From Geobacillus sp. 46C-IIa (GTDB lineage Bacteria; Bacillota; Bacilli; Bacillales; Anoxybacillaceae), in contig NZ_CP061474.1 in assembly GCF_014679505.1 (NCBI RefSeq), forward strand, positions 2,366,001-2,430,000: 64,000 bases of DNA, written 5' to 3'. The notes beneath the pieces are model-generated. The model had not been told where the DNA came from. It was given only the letters and a program-made list of their open reading frames with translations, and made no database searches. Position 1 is the first letter of the stretch, and each line of letters starts with the position of its first letter. Below are positions 19,318 through 29,784 of this stretch, one piece after another. Made by a program: the position numbers and the translations under genes.

Positions 19318-20790
19318 TTGTCGCAACTCGAAACACCATTGTTTACCGGACTGCTCGAACATGCCAAAAAAGATCCGGTTCAATTTCACATTCCCGGCCA
19401 TAAAAAAGGAGCCGGCATGGATCCGGAATTTCGCGCCTTCATCGGCGAAAACGCCTTGGCGATCGATTTAATCAACATCAGCCCGCTCGATGACTTGCAC
19501 CATCCGAAAGGGATGATTAAGCGGGCGCAAGAGCTCGCTGCTGAAGCGTTTGGCGCCGATTATACGTTTTTCTCGGTTCAAGGGACGAGCGGCGCGATTA
19601 TGGCGATGGTCATGTCGGTCGCCGGACCGGGCGATAAAATCATTGTGCCGCGCAACGTCCATAAATCAGTGATGTCGGCGATCGTGTTTTCCGGAGCCAC
19701 GCCGATTTTTATCCATCCGGAAATCGATAAGGAGCTCGGCATTTCCCACGGCATCACACCGCAGGCGGTGGAAAAAGCGCTTGAGCAGCACCCGGACGCC
19801 AAGGGAGTGCTCGTCATCAACCCGACGTACTTCGGCATTGCCGGCGACTTGAAAAAAATCGTCGAGATCGCCCACTCGTATAATGTTCCTGTACTCGTTG
19901 ACGAAGCGCACGGAGTGCACATCCATTTCCACGAAGACTTGCCGCTCTCGGCGATGCAAGCCGGCGCCGATATGGCGGCGACAAGCGTTCATAAGCTCGG
20001 TGGATCGCTGACGCAAAGCTCGATTTTAAACGTGCGCGAAGGGCTCGTCTCGGCTAAACATGTACAGGCGATTTTAAGCATGTTAACGACGACGTCGACA
20101 TCGTATTTGCTGCTTGCTTCGCTCGATGTCGCCCGCAAACAGCTGGCGACGAAAGGGCGGGAACTCATTGACAAGGCGATCCGCCTCGCCGACTGGACGC
20201 GGCGGCAAATCAACGGGATCCCGTATTTATATTGCGTCGGCGAGGAAATTCTAGGCACAGAGGCGACATACGACTACGATCCAACGAAGCTGATCATTTC
20301 TGTCAAAGAGCTCGGATTGACCGGCCATGATGTTGAGCAATGGCTCCGGGAAACGTACCACATCGAAGTGGAACTTTCCGATTTATATAACATTTTGTGC
20401 ATCATCACCCCGGGTGATAGCGAGCGCGAAGCCAGTCTGCTTGTCGAGGCGCTCCGCCGCTTATCAGAGCAATTCAGCCACCAAGCTGAAAAAGGGGTGA
20501 AGCCGAAAGTGCTGCTCCCGGACATCCCAGCGCTCGCCTTGACGCCGCGCGATGCGTTTTATGCCGAAACGGAAATCGTTCCGTTTCACGAGTCGGCGGG
20601 CCGGATTATCGCCGAGTTTGTGATGGTGTACCCGCCGGGCATCCCGATTTTTATCCCGGGCGAGATCATTACGGAAGAAAACTTGAAGTACATCGAAACG
20701 AATTTGGCCGCCGGCCTTCCCGTTCAAGGCCCGGAAGATGATACGCTGCAAACGTTGCGCGTGATTAAAGAATATAAACCGATTCGCTGA
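19318..20790 (+). CDS. speA: Arginine decarboxylase
   Basis: PLP-dependent fold-type I decarboxylase making agmatine, the first step of polyamine synthesis in Bacilli. It is 490 residues, identical in length to B. subtilis SpeA. Key segments: QFHIPGHKKGAGMDPEF, QGTSGAIMAMV, VLVDEAHGVH (PLP Asp), and the PLP lysine in ATSVHKLGGS. Start is TTG at 19318, about 10 nt after AGAGGTG; no other start has an SD. Lysine or ornithine specificity is possible in principle, but the SR1 neighbour supports speA. Confidence 0.94.
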   Translation: MSQLETPLFTGLLEHAKKDPVQFHIPGHKKGAGMDPEFRAFIGENALAIDLINISPLDDLHHPKGMIKRAQELAAEAFGADYTFFSVQGTSGAIMAMVMSVAGPGDKIIVPRNVHKSVMSAIVFSGATPIFIHPEIDKELGISHGITPQAVEKALEQHPDAKGVLVINPTYFGIAGDLKKIVEIAHSYNVPVLVDEAHGVHIHFHEDLPLSAMQAGADMAATSVHKLGGSLTQSSILNVREGLVSAKHVQAILSMLTTTSTSYLLLASLDVARKQLATKGRELIDKAIRLADWTRRQINGIPYLYCVGEEILGTEATYDYDPTKLIISVKELGLTGHDVEQWLRETYHIEVELSDLYNILCIITPGDSEREASLLVEALRRLSEQFSHQAEKGVKPKVLLPDIPALALTPRDAFYAETEIVPFHESAGRIIAEFVMVYPPGIPIFIPGEIITEENLKYIETNLAAGLPVQGPEDDTLQTLRVIKEYKPIR

Positions 20791-20792
20791 CC

Positions 20793-20828
20793 GCACAGGC
20801 TGGGCAAACACCGGCTTGTGCTTTTTTT
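20793..20828 (+). terminator. Terminator of speA
   Basis: GCACAGGC and GCTTGTGC around a 13-nt loop, then TTTTTTT. Confidence 0.85.
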
Positions 20829-20830
20829 GG

Positions 20831-21065
20831 CAAAACAAACGGCGCACATGTGCCCCTTTCACATGTGCGCCTATCCGTTCCTTCCCCCGTTTGTTTGACC
20901 GTCTTACTCTCTTTCTCCGCCTTCGTCGTCGTGCTCGCAGCAATCGCATTTTCCGTAAAGCGTTGTCACTTTTTCGTCTTCAAAATACGCAATCGTCGCC
21001 TCACACGCTTGACATACGATCGTGCCCATCCCCAAAACCCCTTTATGATGATAAATTTCGTTGTT
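20831..21065 (-). ncRNA. sr1: SR1-type dual-function small RNA
   Basis: An independent minus-strand unit: near-consensus promoter at 21072-21100, predicted start near 21065, a 41-codon frame for SR1P, and a strong terminator (GGCGCACATGTG/CACATGTGCGCC, 20841-20871, then a T-rich tail). The length of about 235 nt is close to the 205 nt of B. subtilis SR1, which also lies between pdhD and speA. Known SR1 base-pairs with ahrC mRNA and encodes a GapA-binding peptide; CcpN represses it in glycolysis. Base-pairing activity here is inferred. Confidence 0.87.
20904..21029 (-). CDS. SR1P, GapA-binding small protein
   Basis: A 41-residue peptide beginning MGTIVCQACEATIAYFEDEK, almost the known SR1P N-terminus, with KVTTLYGKCDCC following. 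Cys pairs CQAC and CDCC could bind metal. In B. subtilis SR1P binds glyceraldehyde-3-phosphate dehydrogenase GapA and promotes its partnership with RNase J1; rnjA is also in this window. ATG at 21029 lies behind AAAGGGG. A longer reading to 21086 would run into the promoter. Confidence 0.9.
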   Translation of the reverse strand: MGTIVCQACEATIAYFEDEKVTTLYGKCDCCEHDDEGGERE

Positions 21066-21071
21066 GACTTT

Positions 21072-21100
21072 ATAATAATATATCACATTTTGATTGTCAA
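21072..21100 (-). promoter_or_regulatory. Near-consensus promoter of the SR1 RNA
   Basis: Minus strand: TTGACA (21100-21095), 17-bp spacer, TATTAT (21077-21072). In B. subtilis this promoter is blocked by CcpN; no CcpN site is claimed here. Confidence 0.88.
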
Positions 21101-21230
21101 TCCCTTATTTGTATGTCACATTTAAGATAATGATCACTTTTTCCATCCGCAAACTTTTTCGCCATCGGCCGGAAAAACGTGGTACAATGAACATAAAGAG
21201 ACAAAAGGTTGGTGAAAGGAGAGAGGAGAG

Positions 21231-21608
21231 TTGAACACGCGCCTGAAGCTGCCAGAAGGGAAAACGATTACAATCGAGGAAGCGAAACAGCTGCTCGAGC
21301 GCTACCGGACGGCGTTAAGCAAAACCGGGGAGCAGCTCGGCTGGGCGTACGAACAGGCCGCTTTCCCGTATACGGTGCATGAACGCGAGGCTGTGCTATA
21401 TTTGCAAGGGGACGGCCGCCTATACAAAGGAATGGCCATTTCGGTGCAAACAGCCGGAGAAGAAACGTTCATTGATGTGGCGCTGCCGCCGGGAGCGACA
21501 AACGGGGATAAAGGGAAAGCGAACGAATTCAGCAAATGGATGGCGAAAACGCTTGGCGGTGAACTGCATTTGTTCAGCGGCCGGACGATGACATTTGGCG
21601 GCGTGTAA
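21231..21608 (+). CDS. Hypothetical 125-residue protein
   Basis: Not recognised. Soluble; an N-terminal helical region (TIEEAKQLLERYRTALSKTG) is followed by an alternating beta segment (AVLYLQGDGRLYKGMAISVQ) and a Gly/Ala-rich stretch. The start is TTG at 21231 behind AAAGGAGAGAGGAG. It is a single-gene unit with a possible -10 TACAAT at 21183 and a terminator at its stop codon. Confidence 0.8.
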   Translation: MNTRLKLPEGKTITIEEAKQLLERYRTALSKTGEQLGWAYEQAAFPYTVHEREAVLYLQGDGRLYKGMAISVQTAGEETFIDVALPPGATNGDKGKANEFSKWMAKTLGGELHLFSGRTMTFGGV

Positions 21609-21634
21609 ACAGCGGGTGTTCAACCGCTGTTTTT
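21608..21634 (+). terminator. Terminator after the 125-residue gene
   Basis: AACAGCGG and CCGCTGTT around an 8-nt loop, followed by TTTTT. Confidence 0.88.
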
Positions 21635-21732
21635 ATGGCTCCAAAGACGGATGGAGAAGCGGCAACCGGACTTGCCTCGCTGGGAGGGGAGCGCCGAAAT
21701 CCTTGGCTCAAGCCGTGGATAAGCGGGGTGAG

Positions 21733-21975
21733 TCAATGGATGGCTTGCCAAATAAAATGCTGGCCGGCAAAATAAACAGCGGCCGTCACAACCGTCGTCA
21801 GCGCTGCCTTCCGCGTCGCCAGGCCGAGTTGGCGCGCCAGCAAAAACGCGATGTACATAAAGACGCACAACATCAGCCCACGGAAAAACAGCCGATCCCG
21901 CCCTGACAACCACTCGATTAATGAAAAACTGCTCCAAATCATCATCTGCAGCAAAAAGGCAACATACGCTTTCAT
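21733..21975 (-). CDS. Hypothetical small membrane protein
   Basis: An 80-residue hydrophobic protein with about three membrane helices (3-21, 28-48, 57-75). Not recognised. ATG at 21975 follows GGGAGATGGG. It lies downstream of the pdhD terminator on the same strand, so it is probably separately expressed. No terminator of its own is obvious. Confidence 0.7.
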   Translation of the reverse strand: MKAYVAFLLQMMIWSSFSLIEWLSGRDRLFFRGLMLCVFMYIAFLLARQLGLATRKAALTTVVTAAVYFAGQHFIWQAIH

Positions 21976-22139
21976 TTTGAACCCATCTCCCGCTTTTCTT
22001 TACCATAACGATATGAAACAACAGCGGAAAATAGTATGGGAATTTGGACAAGAAATGGACGATCATCCGCTTTGGTGGGGACATAAACAAACGAAAACCG
22101 CCCCTCTTCGGCCAGCCGTTGCTCCGAAACGGCCATCTC

Positions 22140-22185
22140 AATATAAAAAGCGACCGGATGAAGTCCGCGCTTCAATCCGGTCGCA
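22140..22185 (-). terminator. Terminator of the pdh operon
   Basis: Minus strand: GCGACCGGAT and ATCCGGTCGC form a 10-bp perfect stem with a 15-nt loop, followed by TTTTTAT, just after pdhD. Confidence 0.9.
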
Positions 22186-22191
22186 TTGCCG

Positions 22192-23604
22192 TTACTTCGC
22201 AATGATATGAATCGGTGTACCGAGCGCCACTTCCGCTGCTTCCATGGCGATTTCCCCAAGCGTCGGATGGGCATGGATCGTCAAAGCGATGTCTTCTGCC
22301 GTCATGCCGGCTTCAATGGCCAATCCCAGCTCGGCGATCATATCGGATGCGCTCGGACCGATGATTTGCGCTCCGATGACGACGCCGTCTTCTTTGCGGA
22401 CGACAAGCTTCAAGAAGCCGTCGGTGTCGTTTAACGCCAAGGCGCGGCCGTTGGCGGCAAACGGGAACTTCGCTGTGATGACATCGATGCCTTCATCTTT
22501 CGCCTGCTGCTCAAAGTAGCCAACCGAAGCGCATTCCGGATCGGAGAAAACGACCGCCGGAATGGCGACATAATCAACGACGGACGGATGGCCGGCGATG
22601 GCTTCGGCCGCTACTTTCCCTTCATACGATGCCTTATGGGCAAGCGCTGGCCCCGGCACGATGTCGCCGATGGCGAAAATGTTCGGGGCGCTTGTGCGGC
22701 ATTGTTGATCCACTTCAATTAAGCCGCGGTCCGTCATTTTAATGCCGATTTGTTCAAGGCCGAGCTCGTCGGTGTTCGGCCGGCGGCCGACCGTCACAAG
22801 CACGTAGTCAGCGTCAACGGTTTTCGTTTCGCCGTTGGCTTCGTACGTGACGGTAACGCCATCTTCGCGCTCTTCGGCACCTTTCGCCAGCGCATTCGTT
22901 ACCACTTCGACCCCTTTTTTCTTTAAGCGGCGTTTAATGATGGCCGCCATTTGCTTTTCAAAACCGGATAAGATTTCGCCGGCTCCTTCTAAAATCGTCA
23001 CTTTCGTTCCGAAGTTGGCGTAAGCTGTGCCAAGCTCGATGCCGATGTAGCCGCCGCCGATGACGACGAGCGATTTCGGGATTTCCCCGAGGCTGAGCGC
23101 TCCGGTCGAATCGAGAATGCGGTTGGAAAACTTGAAGTTCGGCAGCTCAATCGGGCGCGAACCGGTGGCGATAATGGCGTTTTTAAACGTGTACGTCTGC
23201 GCACTGTCGCCGTTGACGACACGCACCGTGTTCGCATCGACGAAATACGCTTCCCCTTTGACAATCTCCACTTTGTTTCCTTTTAACAGCCCTTCAACGC
23301 CGCCCGTCAACTTTTTGACGACGCTTGCCTTCCATTCCTGCACTTTCGAGAAGTCTACCGTGACGTTTTCCGCCTTAATGCCCATCTCTTCAGAATGTTT
23401 CGCCTGCTCATAGCGATGGCTGGCCGAGATGAGCGCTTTCGATGGGATGCAGCCGACATTTAAGCAGACGCCGCCTAAATTTCCTTTTTCAACAATCGTC
23501 ACTTTTTGGCCGAGCTGTGCGGCGCGGATGGCGGCGACATAGCCGCCAGGGCCGGCGCCGACGACGAGCGTTTCCGTTTCAATTGCAAAATCGCCAACTA
23601 CCAT
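22192..23604 (-). CDS. pdhD: Dihydrolipoyl dehydrogenase (E3)
   Basis: FAD/NAD+ enzyme that reoxidises dihydrolipoamide in the pyruvate and 2-oxoglutarate dehydrogenase complexes. It is 470 residues, nearly the same as the crystallised G. stearothermophilus E3. Motifs: FAD-binding [12 protein letters not shown] at 15, redox disulfide GGVCLNVGC at about 45-53, NAD-binding [12 protein letters not shown] near 180, FAIGDIVPG near 310, and active-site HAHPTLGE near the C-terminus. It sits 4 bp after pdhC. It probably also serves odhAB, which has no E3 gene nearby. Confidence 0.97.
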   Translation of the reverse strand: MVVGDFAIETETLVVGAGPGGYVAAIRAAQLGQKVTIVEKGNLGGVCLNVGCIPSKALISASHRYEQAKHSEEMGIKAENVTVDFSKVQEWKASVVKKLTGGVEGLLKGNKVEIVKGEAYFVDANTVRVVNGDSAQTYTFKNAIIATGSRPIELPNFKFSNRILDSTGALSLGEIPKSLVVIGGGYIGIELGTAYANFGTKVTILEGAGEILSGFEKQMAAIIKRRLKKKGVEVVTNALAKGAEEREDGVTVTYEANGETKTVDADYVLVTVGRRPNTDELGLEQIGIKMTDRGLIEVDQQCRTSAPNIFAIGDIVPGPALAHKASYEGKVAAEAIAGHPSVVDYVAIPAVVFSDPECASVGYFEQQAKDEGIDVITAKFPFAANGRALALNDTDGFLKLVVRKEDGVVIGAQIIGPSASDMIAELGLAIEAGMTAEDIALTIHAHPTLGEIAMEAAEVALGTPIHIIAK

Positions 23605-23608
23605 CGTT

Positions 23609-24973
<1,365 letters not shown>

Positions 24974-24976
24974 CTA

Positions 24977-25954
24977 TTAGAAATTCATCACTTTCTTCGC
25001 CGTTTCAATGACATCTTTAAAGTTCGGCAGCCAAACCGATTCCGCTTGGGCGAACGGATACACGGTATCCGGCGCGGCAACGCGGAGCACCGGCGCCTCG
25101 AGGCTTAAAATGGCCCGTTCGTTAATTTCAGCAACGACGTTGGCGGCGATGCCAGCCTGCCGCTGCGCTTCTTGAACGACGATGGCGCGGCCTGTTTTCT
25201 CCACCGAACCGATGATCGTTTCGATATCGAGCGGCTGCACGGTGCGCAAGTCGACGACTTCGGCAGAAATGCCTTCCTTCTCTAATTCTGCCGCCGCTTT
25301 TAACGATTCATGCACCATGGCGCCGTAAGCGATGATCGTGATGTCTTTTCCTTCACGCTTCACGTCCGCCTTGCCGATCGGAATCGTGTACTCCCCTTCC
25401 GGCACTTCCTGGCGGAACGAGCGGTACAGCTTCAAATGTTCAAGGAAAATGACCGGATCGTTGTCGCGGATCGCCGAAATGAGCAGCCCTTTGGCGTCAT
25501 ACGGCGTCGACGGAATAACGACCTTCAGCCCCGGCTGCTGGGCGACAAGCCCTTCTAGGCTGTCCGAGTGCAACTCCGGCGTATGGACGCCGCCGCCAAA
25601 CGGCGAGCGGACCGTAATCGGCATATGGTAGCGGCCGCCGGTGCGATAGCGAATGCGCGCCATTTGTCCGGAAATCGAGTCCATCACTTCGTAAACAAAG
25701 CCAAAAAACTGGATTTCCGGCACCGGGCGAAATCCTTGCAGCGCCAAGCCGATTGCCAAGCCGCCGATTCCCGATTCGGCCAGCGGCGTGTCAAACACGC
25801 GCTCTTCACCGAATTCGGCTTGCAGCCCTTCGGTCGCCCGGAATACGCCGCCGTTGACCCCAACGTCTTCCCCGAAAACAAGCACGTTCGGATCGTTTTT
25901 CAACTCGATGCGCAGCGCATCGGTGATCGCTTGAACCATTGTCATTTGCGCCAT
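24977..25954 (-). CDS. pdhB: Pyruvate dehydrogenase E1 beta subunit
   Basis: Beta chain of the thiamine-diphosphate-dependent E1 heterotetramer. The 325 residues open with transketolase-like [19 protein letters not shown] and carry [12 protein letters not shown] and the C-terminal subdomain beginning near 190. It forms the interface with the E2 binding domain. ATG at 25954 lies 3 bp after the pdhA stop, with AAGGAGTC inside the end of pdhA, so translation is probably coupled. Confidence 0.97.
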   Translation of the reverse strand: MAQMTMVQAITDALRIELKNDPNVLVFGEDVGVNGGVFRATEGLQAEFGEERVFDTPLAESGIGGLAIGLALQGFRPVPEIQFFGFVYEVMDSISGQMARIRYRTGGRYHMPITVRSPFGGGVHTPELHSDSLEGLVAQQPGLKVVIPSTPYDAKGLLISAIRDNDPVIFLEHLKLYRSFRQEVPEGEYTIPIGKADVKREGKDITIIAYGAMVHESLKAAAELEKEGISAEVVDLRTVQPLDIETIIGSVEKTGRAIVVQEAQRQAGIAANVVAEINERAILSLEAPVLRVAAPDTVYPFAQAESVWLPNFKDVIETAKKVMNF

Positions 25955-25957
25955 GGC

Positions 25958-27085
<1,128 letters not shown>

Positions 27086-27214
27086 TCATCAAAAATTTGG
27101 AAACCAGGCTACATTCACCCATATACTATTAATGTACCCAAAATGAAGAAGAAATAAAAAATGGCCACCGTCCGGGGCAACGGCAAACAAATAAGACGCC
27201 AAAAATCTGTATTA

Positions 27215-27242
27215 TTGTTTTTTCTTTTTAAATTAGTACAAT
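27215..27242 (+). promoter_or_regulatory. Possible promoter of the candidate RNA upstream of def
   Basis: TTGTTT (27215-27220), 16-bp T-rich spacer, TACAAT (27237-27242). In such an AT-rich region chance matches are likely. Confidence 0.45.
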
Positions 27243-27248
27243 GCCCAT

Positions 27249-27482
27249 TCACAAACTTTAGTTTACACTTTATTTTCAGAGCCGTCAACGTCTTTGATTT
27301 GCCCTGCTTTCCTTATCGCTAATAAGGATAAATTTGGAATCCAGCGGCTAGCTTTATAAAACTGTTATATTACATCTTCAACAATCTGTATTAACCCTGT
27401 TTTATATTTTTGGAAAAATATAAATCATATTGCCATCTTTCTTATTGTTGAGAGCGTTTTCTAAATTTAAACGTTCTTTTTT
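27249..27482 (+). ncRNA. Candidate small RNA or attenuated leader upstream of def
   Basis: Between a possible promoter and a terminator lies about 234 nt with two further hairpins: CCTTA/TAAGG (27311-27327) and a perfect TTTATATTTTT/AAAAATATAAA (27401-27424). There is no protein frame of note. Because it ends about 115 bp before def on the same strand, it could be a free small RNA or a leader ending in an attenuator. Family not recognised. Confidence 0.4.
27452..27482 (+). terminator. Terminator-like hairpin upstream of def
   Basis: GAGCGTTT (27452-27459) pairs with AAACGTTC (27469-27476), one G-T pair, then TTTTTT. No T-run occurs on the opposite strand, so it acts on plus-strand transcription. 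Confidence 0.65.
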
Positions 27483-27596
27483 CTTTATCCCTCAATAATA
27501 TATCTAGGCAACCGTGTTTTCATTTACGGAAGCTAGACATTTTTGTTAGACTAACATGTAGACAGCGATGCCAAAGACAGGGAGTGAAAAAAGCGG

Positions 27597-28151
27597 ATGA
27601 TTACGATGAAAGATATTATTAAAGAAGGGCATCCGACGCTGCGGAAAGTCGCCGAACCAGTTCCGCTGCCGCCTTCAGAGGAGGATAAGCGCATTTTGCA
27701 AAGCTTGCTTGATTATGTCAAAATGAGCCAAGATCCGGAGATGGCGGCTAAGTACGGGCTGCGGCCCGGCATCGGACTCGCTGCCCCGCAAATTAACGTA
27801 TCAAAACGGATGATCGCCGTCCATGTTACTGACGAAAACGGAACGTTATACAGCTATGCCTTGTTCAATCCAAAAATCGTCAGCCACTCCGTACAGCAAT
27901 GTTATTTGACGACTGGGGAAGGCTGCCTGTCGGTCGACCGCGATGTGCCGGGATATGTGCCGCGCTATAGCCGCATCACCGTCACCGGCACGACGATCGA
28001 CGGCGAGGAAGTCACCTTGCGCCTGAAAGGACTGCCATCCATCGTCTTCCAACATGAAATTGACCATTTAAACGGCATTATGTTCTACGACCATATTAAT
28101 CCATCGGATCCCTTTAGCGTTCCGGACGGGGCGGTTCCGATCGGTCGGTAG
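27597..28151 (+). CDS. def: Peptide deformylase
   Basis: Metalloenzyme that removes the formyl group from nascent chains. All three family motifs are present in 184 residues: GIGLAAPQ near 60, EGCLS near 110, and QHEIDHLNG near 154 (Cys and two His bind the metal). The insert-containing N-terminal half marks it as type 2, like B. subtilis DefB/YkrB and the crystallised G. stearothermophilus enzyme. ATG at 27597 follows AGGGAGTG; a second ATG at 27606 is possible. Confidence 0.95.
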   Translation: MITMKDIIKEGHPTLRKVAEPVPLPPSEEDKRILQSLLDYVKMSQDPEMAAKYGLRPGIGLAAPQINVSKRMIAVHVTDENGTLYSYALFNPKIVSHSVQQCYLTTGEGCLSVDRDVPGYVPRYSRITVTGTTIDGEEVTLRLKGLPSIVFQHEIDHLNGIMFYDHINPSDPFSVPDGAVPIGR

Positions 28152-28292
28152 CAACGACCGGGGGCTAGAAGAGCAGCCGTTTACTGCTAAACGAGTGATT
28201 TCTCACATGAAGAAATGTTGTCCTCCGCCGTACCTAACAACTGCTGCGCGAAAGGAAACATGTCCGGGCGGCATCTGACGTGTCTCACAAAC

Positions 28293-28330
28293 AAAAGGCG
28301 GTCCCGCCGGATGAGCGGAGACCGCTTTTT
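28293..28330. terminator. Bidirectional terminator between def and ykrA
   Basis: GCGGTC (28298-28303) and GACCGC (28320-28325) with a GC-rich loop, T-run on the plus side and a T-rich side on the minus. The T-run overlaps the ykrA stop codon. Confidence 0.82.
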
Positions 28331-29105
28331 ATGGAAGCAATTGCAATTGCTTCAGCCCGTACCATATCCCTTCCTCGTTGACCGGTTTCGTAACAAAGTC
28401 GGCGACCCGTTTTACCTCCTCATGGGCATTGCCCATCGCCACCCCGGTTCCGACGAACGACAGCATTTCGATGTCATTTAATCCGTCGCCGAACGCATAC
28501 ACATCCTCTTTGCCAATCCCGAGCTTCTCGATCATGAGGCGGATGCCTTCCGCCTTTGAGCCGCCCGCCGGCAGCACGTCCGTCGATACATCGTGCCAGC
28601 GGACGAAGCGGAATTCCGGATAATGGCGCACATATGGCGCTTCTTCTTCCGCGCGGCAAAACAACAGCGCTTGATAAATGTCTTTGTTTTCGTAATACAA
28701 CGGGTCAACGGGCGGATGGGCGAATTTCAGGCTCTCCATGCTGACGTGAATGTGCGGATGATCGTCGACGCTCGCTCTCATTTGCTCCGCATCCATAAAG
28801 ACGAGCGGGTGGCCGTTTTGGTGGGCCTCTTCCGTCAGCGCCCTCACTTTCTCGCGGCGGAGCGGCTGTTTATACAGCACGTTCCCTTCAAAGACGACGT
28901 ATTGTCCGTTAAAGCTGACGAACGAATCGATGCCAAGCTGGCGGCGCACATGTTCAAACATAAACGGCGCCCGCCCGGTAGCGATGGCCACATAGACGCC
29001 GGCCGTTTTCAACTGACGGATCGCTTCAATGGTTGACGGCGGCAGCTGTTTTTGCTCGTCAAGCAACGTGCCGTCGATGTCGAAAAACACGATTTTTCTG
29101 CCCAC
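28329..29105 (-). CDS. ykrA: HAD-superfamily Cof-type phosphatase (YkrA-like)
   Basis: Cof/IIB haloacid-dehalogenase phosphatase of 258 residues. Motif I FFDIDGTLLDE is at residue 6, motif II IATGRAP near 40, and motif IV AFGDGLNDIEML near 205. A cap domain occupies about 80-180. Substrates of this subgroup are typically sugar phosphates or flavin precursors; none can be inferred. Start is GTG at 29105 after AGGGGAAGAG. It is adjacent to def, like B. subtilis ykrA-ykrB. Confidence 0.9.
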   Translation of the reverse strand: MGRKIVFFDIDGTLLDEQKQLPPSTIEAIRQLKTAGVYVAIATGRAPFMFEHVRRQLGIDSFVSFNGQYVVFEGNVLYKQPLRREKVRALTEEAHQNGHPLVFMDAEQMRASVDDHPHIHVSMESLKFAHPPVDPLYYENKDIYQALLFCRAEEEAPYVRHYPEFRFVRWHDVSTDVLPAGGSKAEGIRLMIEKLGIGKEDVYAFGDGLNDIEMLSFVGTGVAMGNAHEEVKRVADFVTKPVNEEGIWYGLKQLQLLP

Positions 29106-29245
29106 ATTCTCTTCCCCTTGCCGAAAATAAATTCACTGTCTACCGTACTGAAAAACAAGCTGAATGTCAACCAAAACGCCACGATTCGTTCCATTTTTAC
29201 CCATGAAAAACAAGCCTTCGCCTACATATCATATATAATAGAACA

Positions 29246-29273
29246 TTTACTTTCGCCGCAAAATGAGTACAAT
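29246..29273 (+). promoter_or_regulatory. Promoter of the 23-codon gene
   Basis: TTTACT (29246-29251), 16-bp spacer, TACAAT (29268-29273). Transcription would start near 29280, right at the SD. Confidence 0.6.
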
Positions 29274-29295
29274 AAAAAGTAAGGAGTGATGAAAA

Positions 29296-29367
29296 ATGTT
29301 GAAAAAGCTGAAAAAAAAGCTGCTTCAACAATGGAAAGACTTGCTCCGAAAAAAATTGATCGCCTAA
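29296..29367 (+). CDS. 23-residue cationic amphipathic peptide
   Basis: Its sequence starts MLKKLKKKLLQQW and ends LLRKKLIA. Leu/Trp/Ile fall at positions 2, 5, 9, 10, 13, 16, 17, 21 and 22, one face of a helix; nine Lys/Arg against one Asp give about +8. It has its own promoter, SD AAGGAGTG 9 nt upstream, and a terminator 13 bp after the stop. An overlapping frame from ATG 29289 reads 44 codons but its SD is only 2 nt away and it crosses the terminator. Not recognised; possibly membrane- or nucleic-acid-binding. Confidence 0.6.
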   Translation: MLKKLKKKLLQQWKDLLRKKLIA

Positions 29368-29380
29368 CCGTTACAACGAC

Positions 29381-29406
29381 AGCCCTTCCGTACGAAGGGC
29401 TTCTTT
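29381..29406 (+). terminator. Terminator of the 23-codon gene
   Basis: AGCCCTTC (29381-29388) and GAAGGGCT (29394-29401) around a 5-nt loop, followed by TCTTT. Confidence 0.78.
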
Positions 29407-29568
29407 CCCACTTTGGCGAATGAAACGGTCAAAACTCGTCAAAGATGATACATATCGTCGGCACATCTCCCGCCTGTTTTTTGCTTTTGGCAATAAAAAA
29501 CATGAAAACGAGGATTAATTCCTATATAATAAAAAAGCAATCATTGTACGATAAGGAGAGATTTCGCG

Positions 29569-29784
29569 ATGATTTTCAAAGTGTTTTACCAAGAAAACGC
29601 GGACGAAGTGCCCGTGAGAGAAAAAACGAAAACGCTCTACATCGAAGCAGAATCAGAGCGGGACGTACGCCGAAAACTGCAAGATCGTCCGATCAATATC
29701 GAGTATATTCAGCCGTTAGAGGGGGCGCATCTGGAGTACGAAAAGCGAAGCACTAACTTTCAAGTATTGGAGACTTCATCATGA
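29569..29784 (+). CDS. rpoY: RNA polymerase epsilon subunit RpoY
   Basis: Small auxiliary subunit of Firmicute RNA polymerase (YkzG family), 71 residues. The opening [20 protein letters not shown] and the segment [16 protein letters not shown] are typical. It binds the core near the DNA secondary channel side and may play an anti-phage or stability role. ATG at 29569 follows AAGGAGAG. Its TGA stop overlaps the rnjA ATG by four bases, so the two are translationally coupled, as in B. subtilis. Confidence 0.94.
   Translation: MIFKVFYQENADEVPVREKTKTLYIEAESERDVRRKLQDRPINIEYIQPLEGAHLEYEKRSTNFQVLETSS

Noticed and set aside
21976..22139. Possible small gene or promoter upstream of the 80-residue membrane protein
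   Set aside because: No SD-frame pair and no convincing promoter; nothing beyond the pdh terminator could be supported.
28215..28481. 88-codon plus-strand frame after def
   Set aside because: No SD, it crosses a strong terminator and runs antisense into the HAD phosphatase gene.
29289..29423. 44-codon frame overlapping the 23-codon peptide gene
   Set aside because: SD is only 2 nt from its ATG and the terminator hairpin would lie inside it. Kept only as an alternative.
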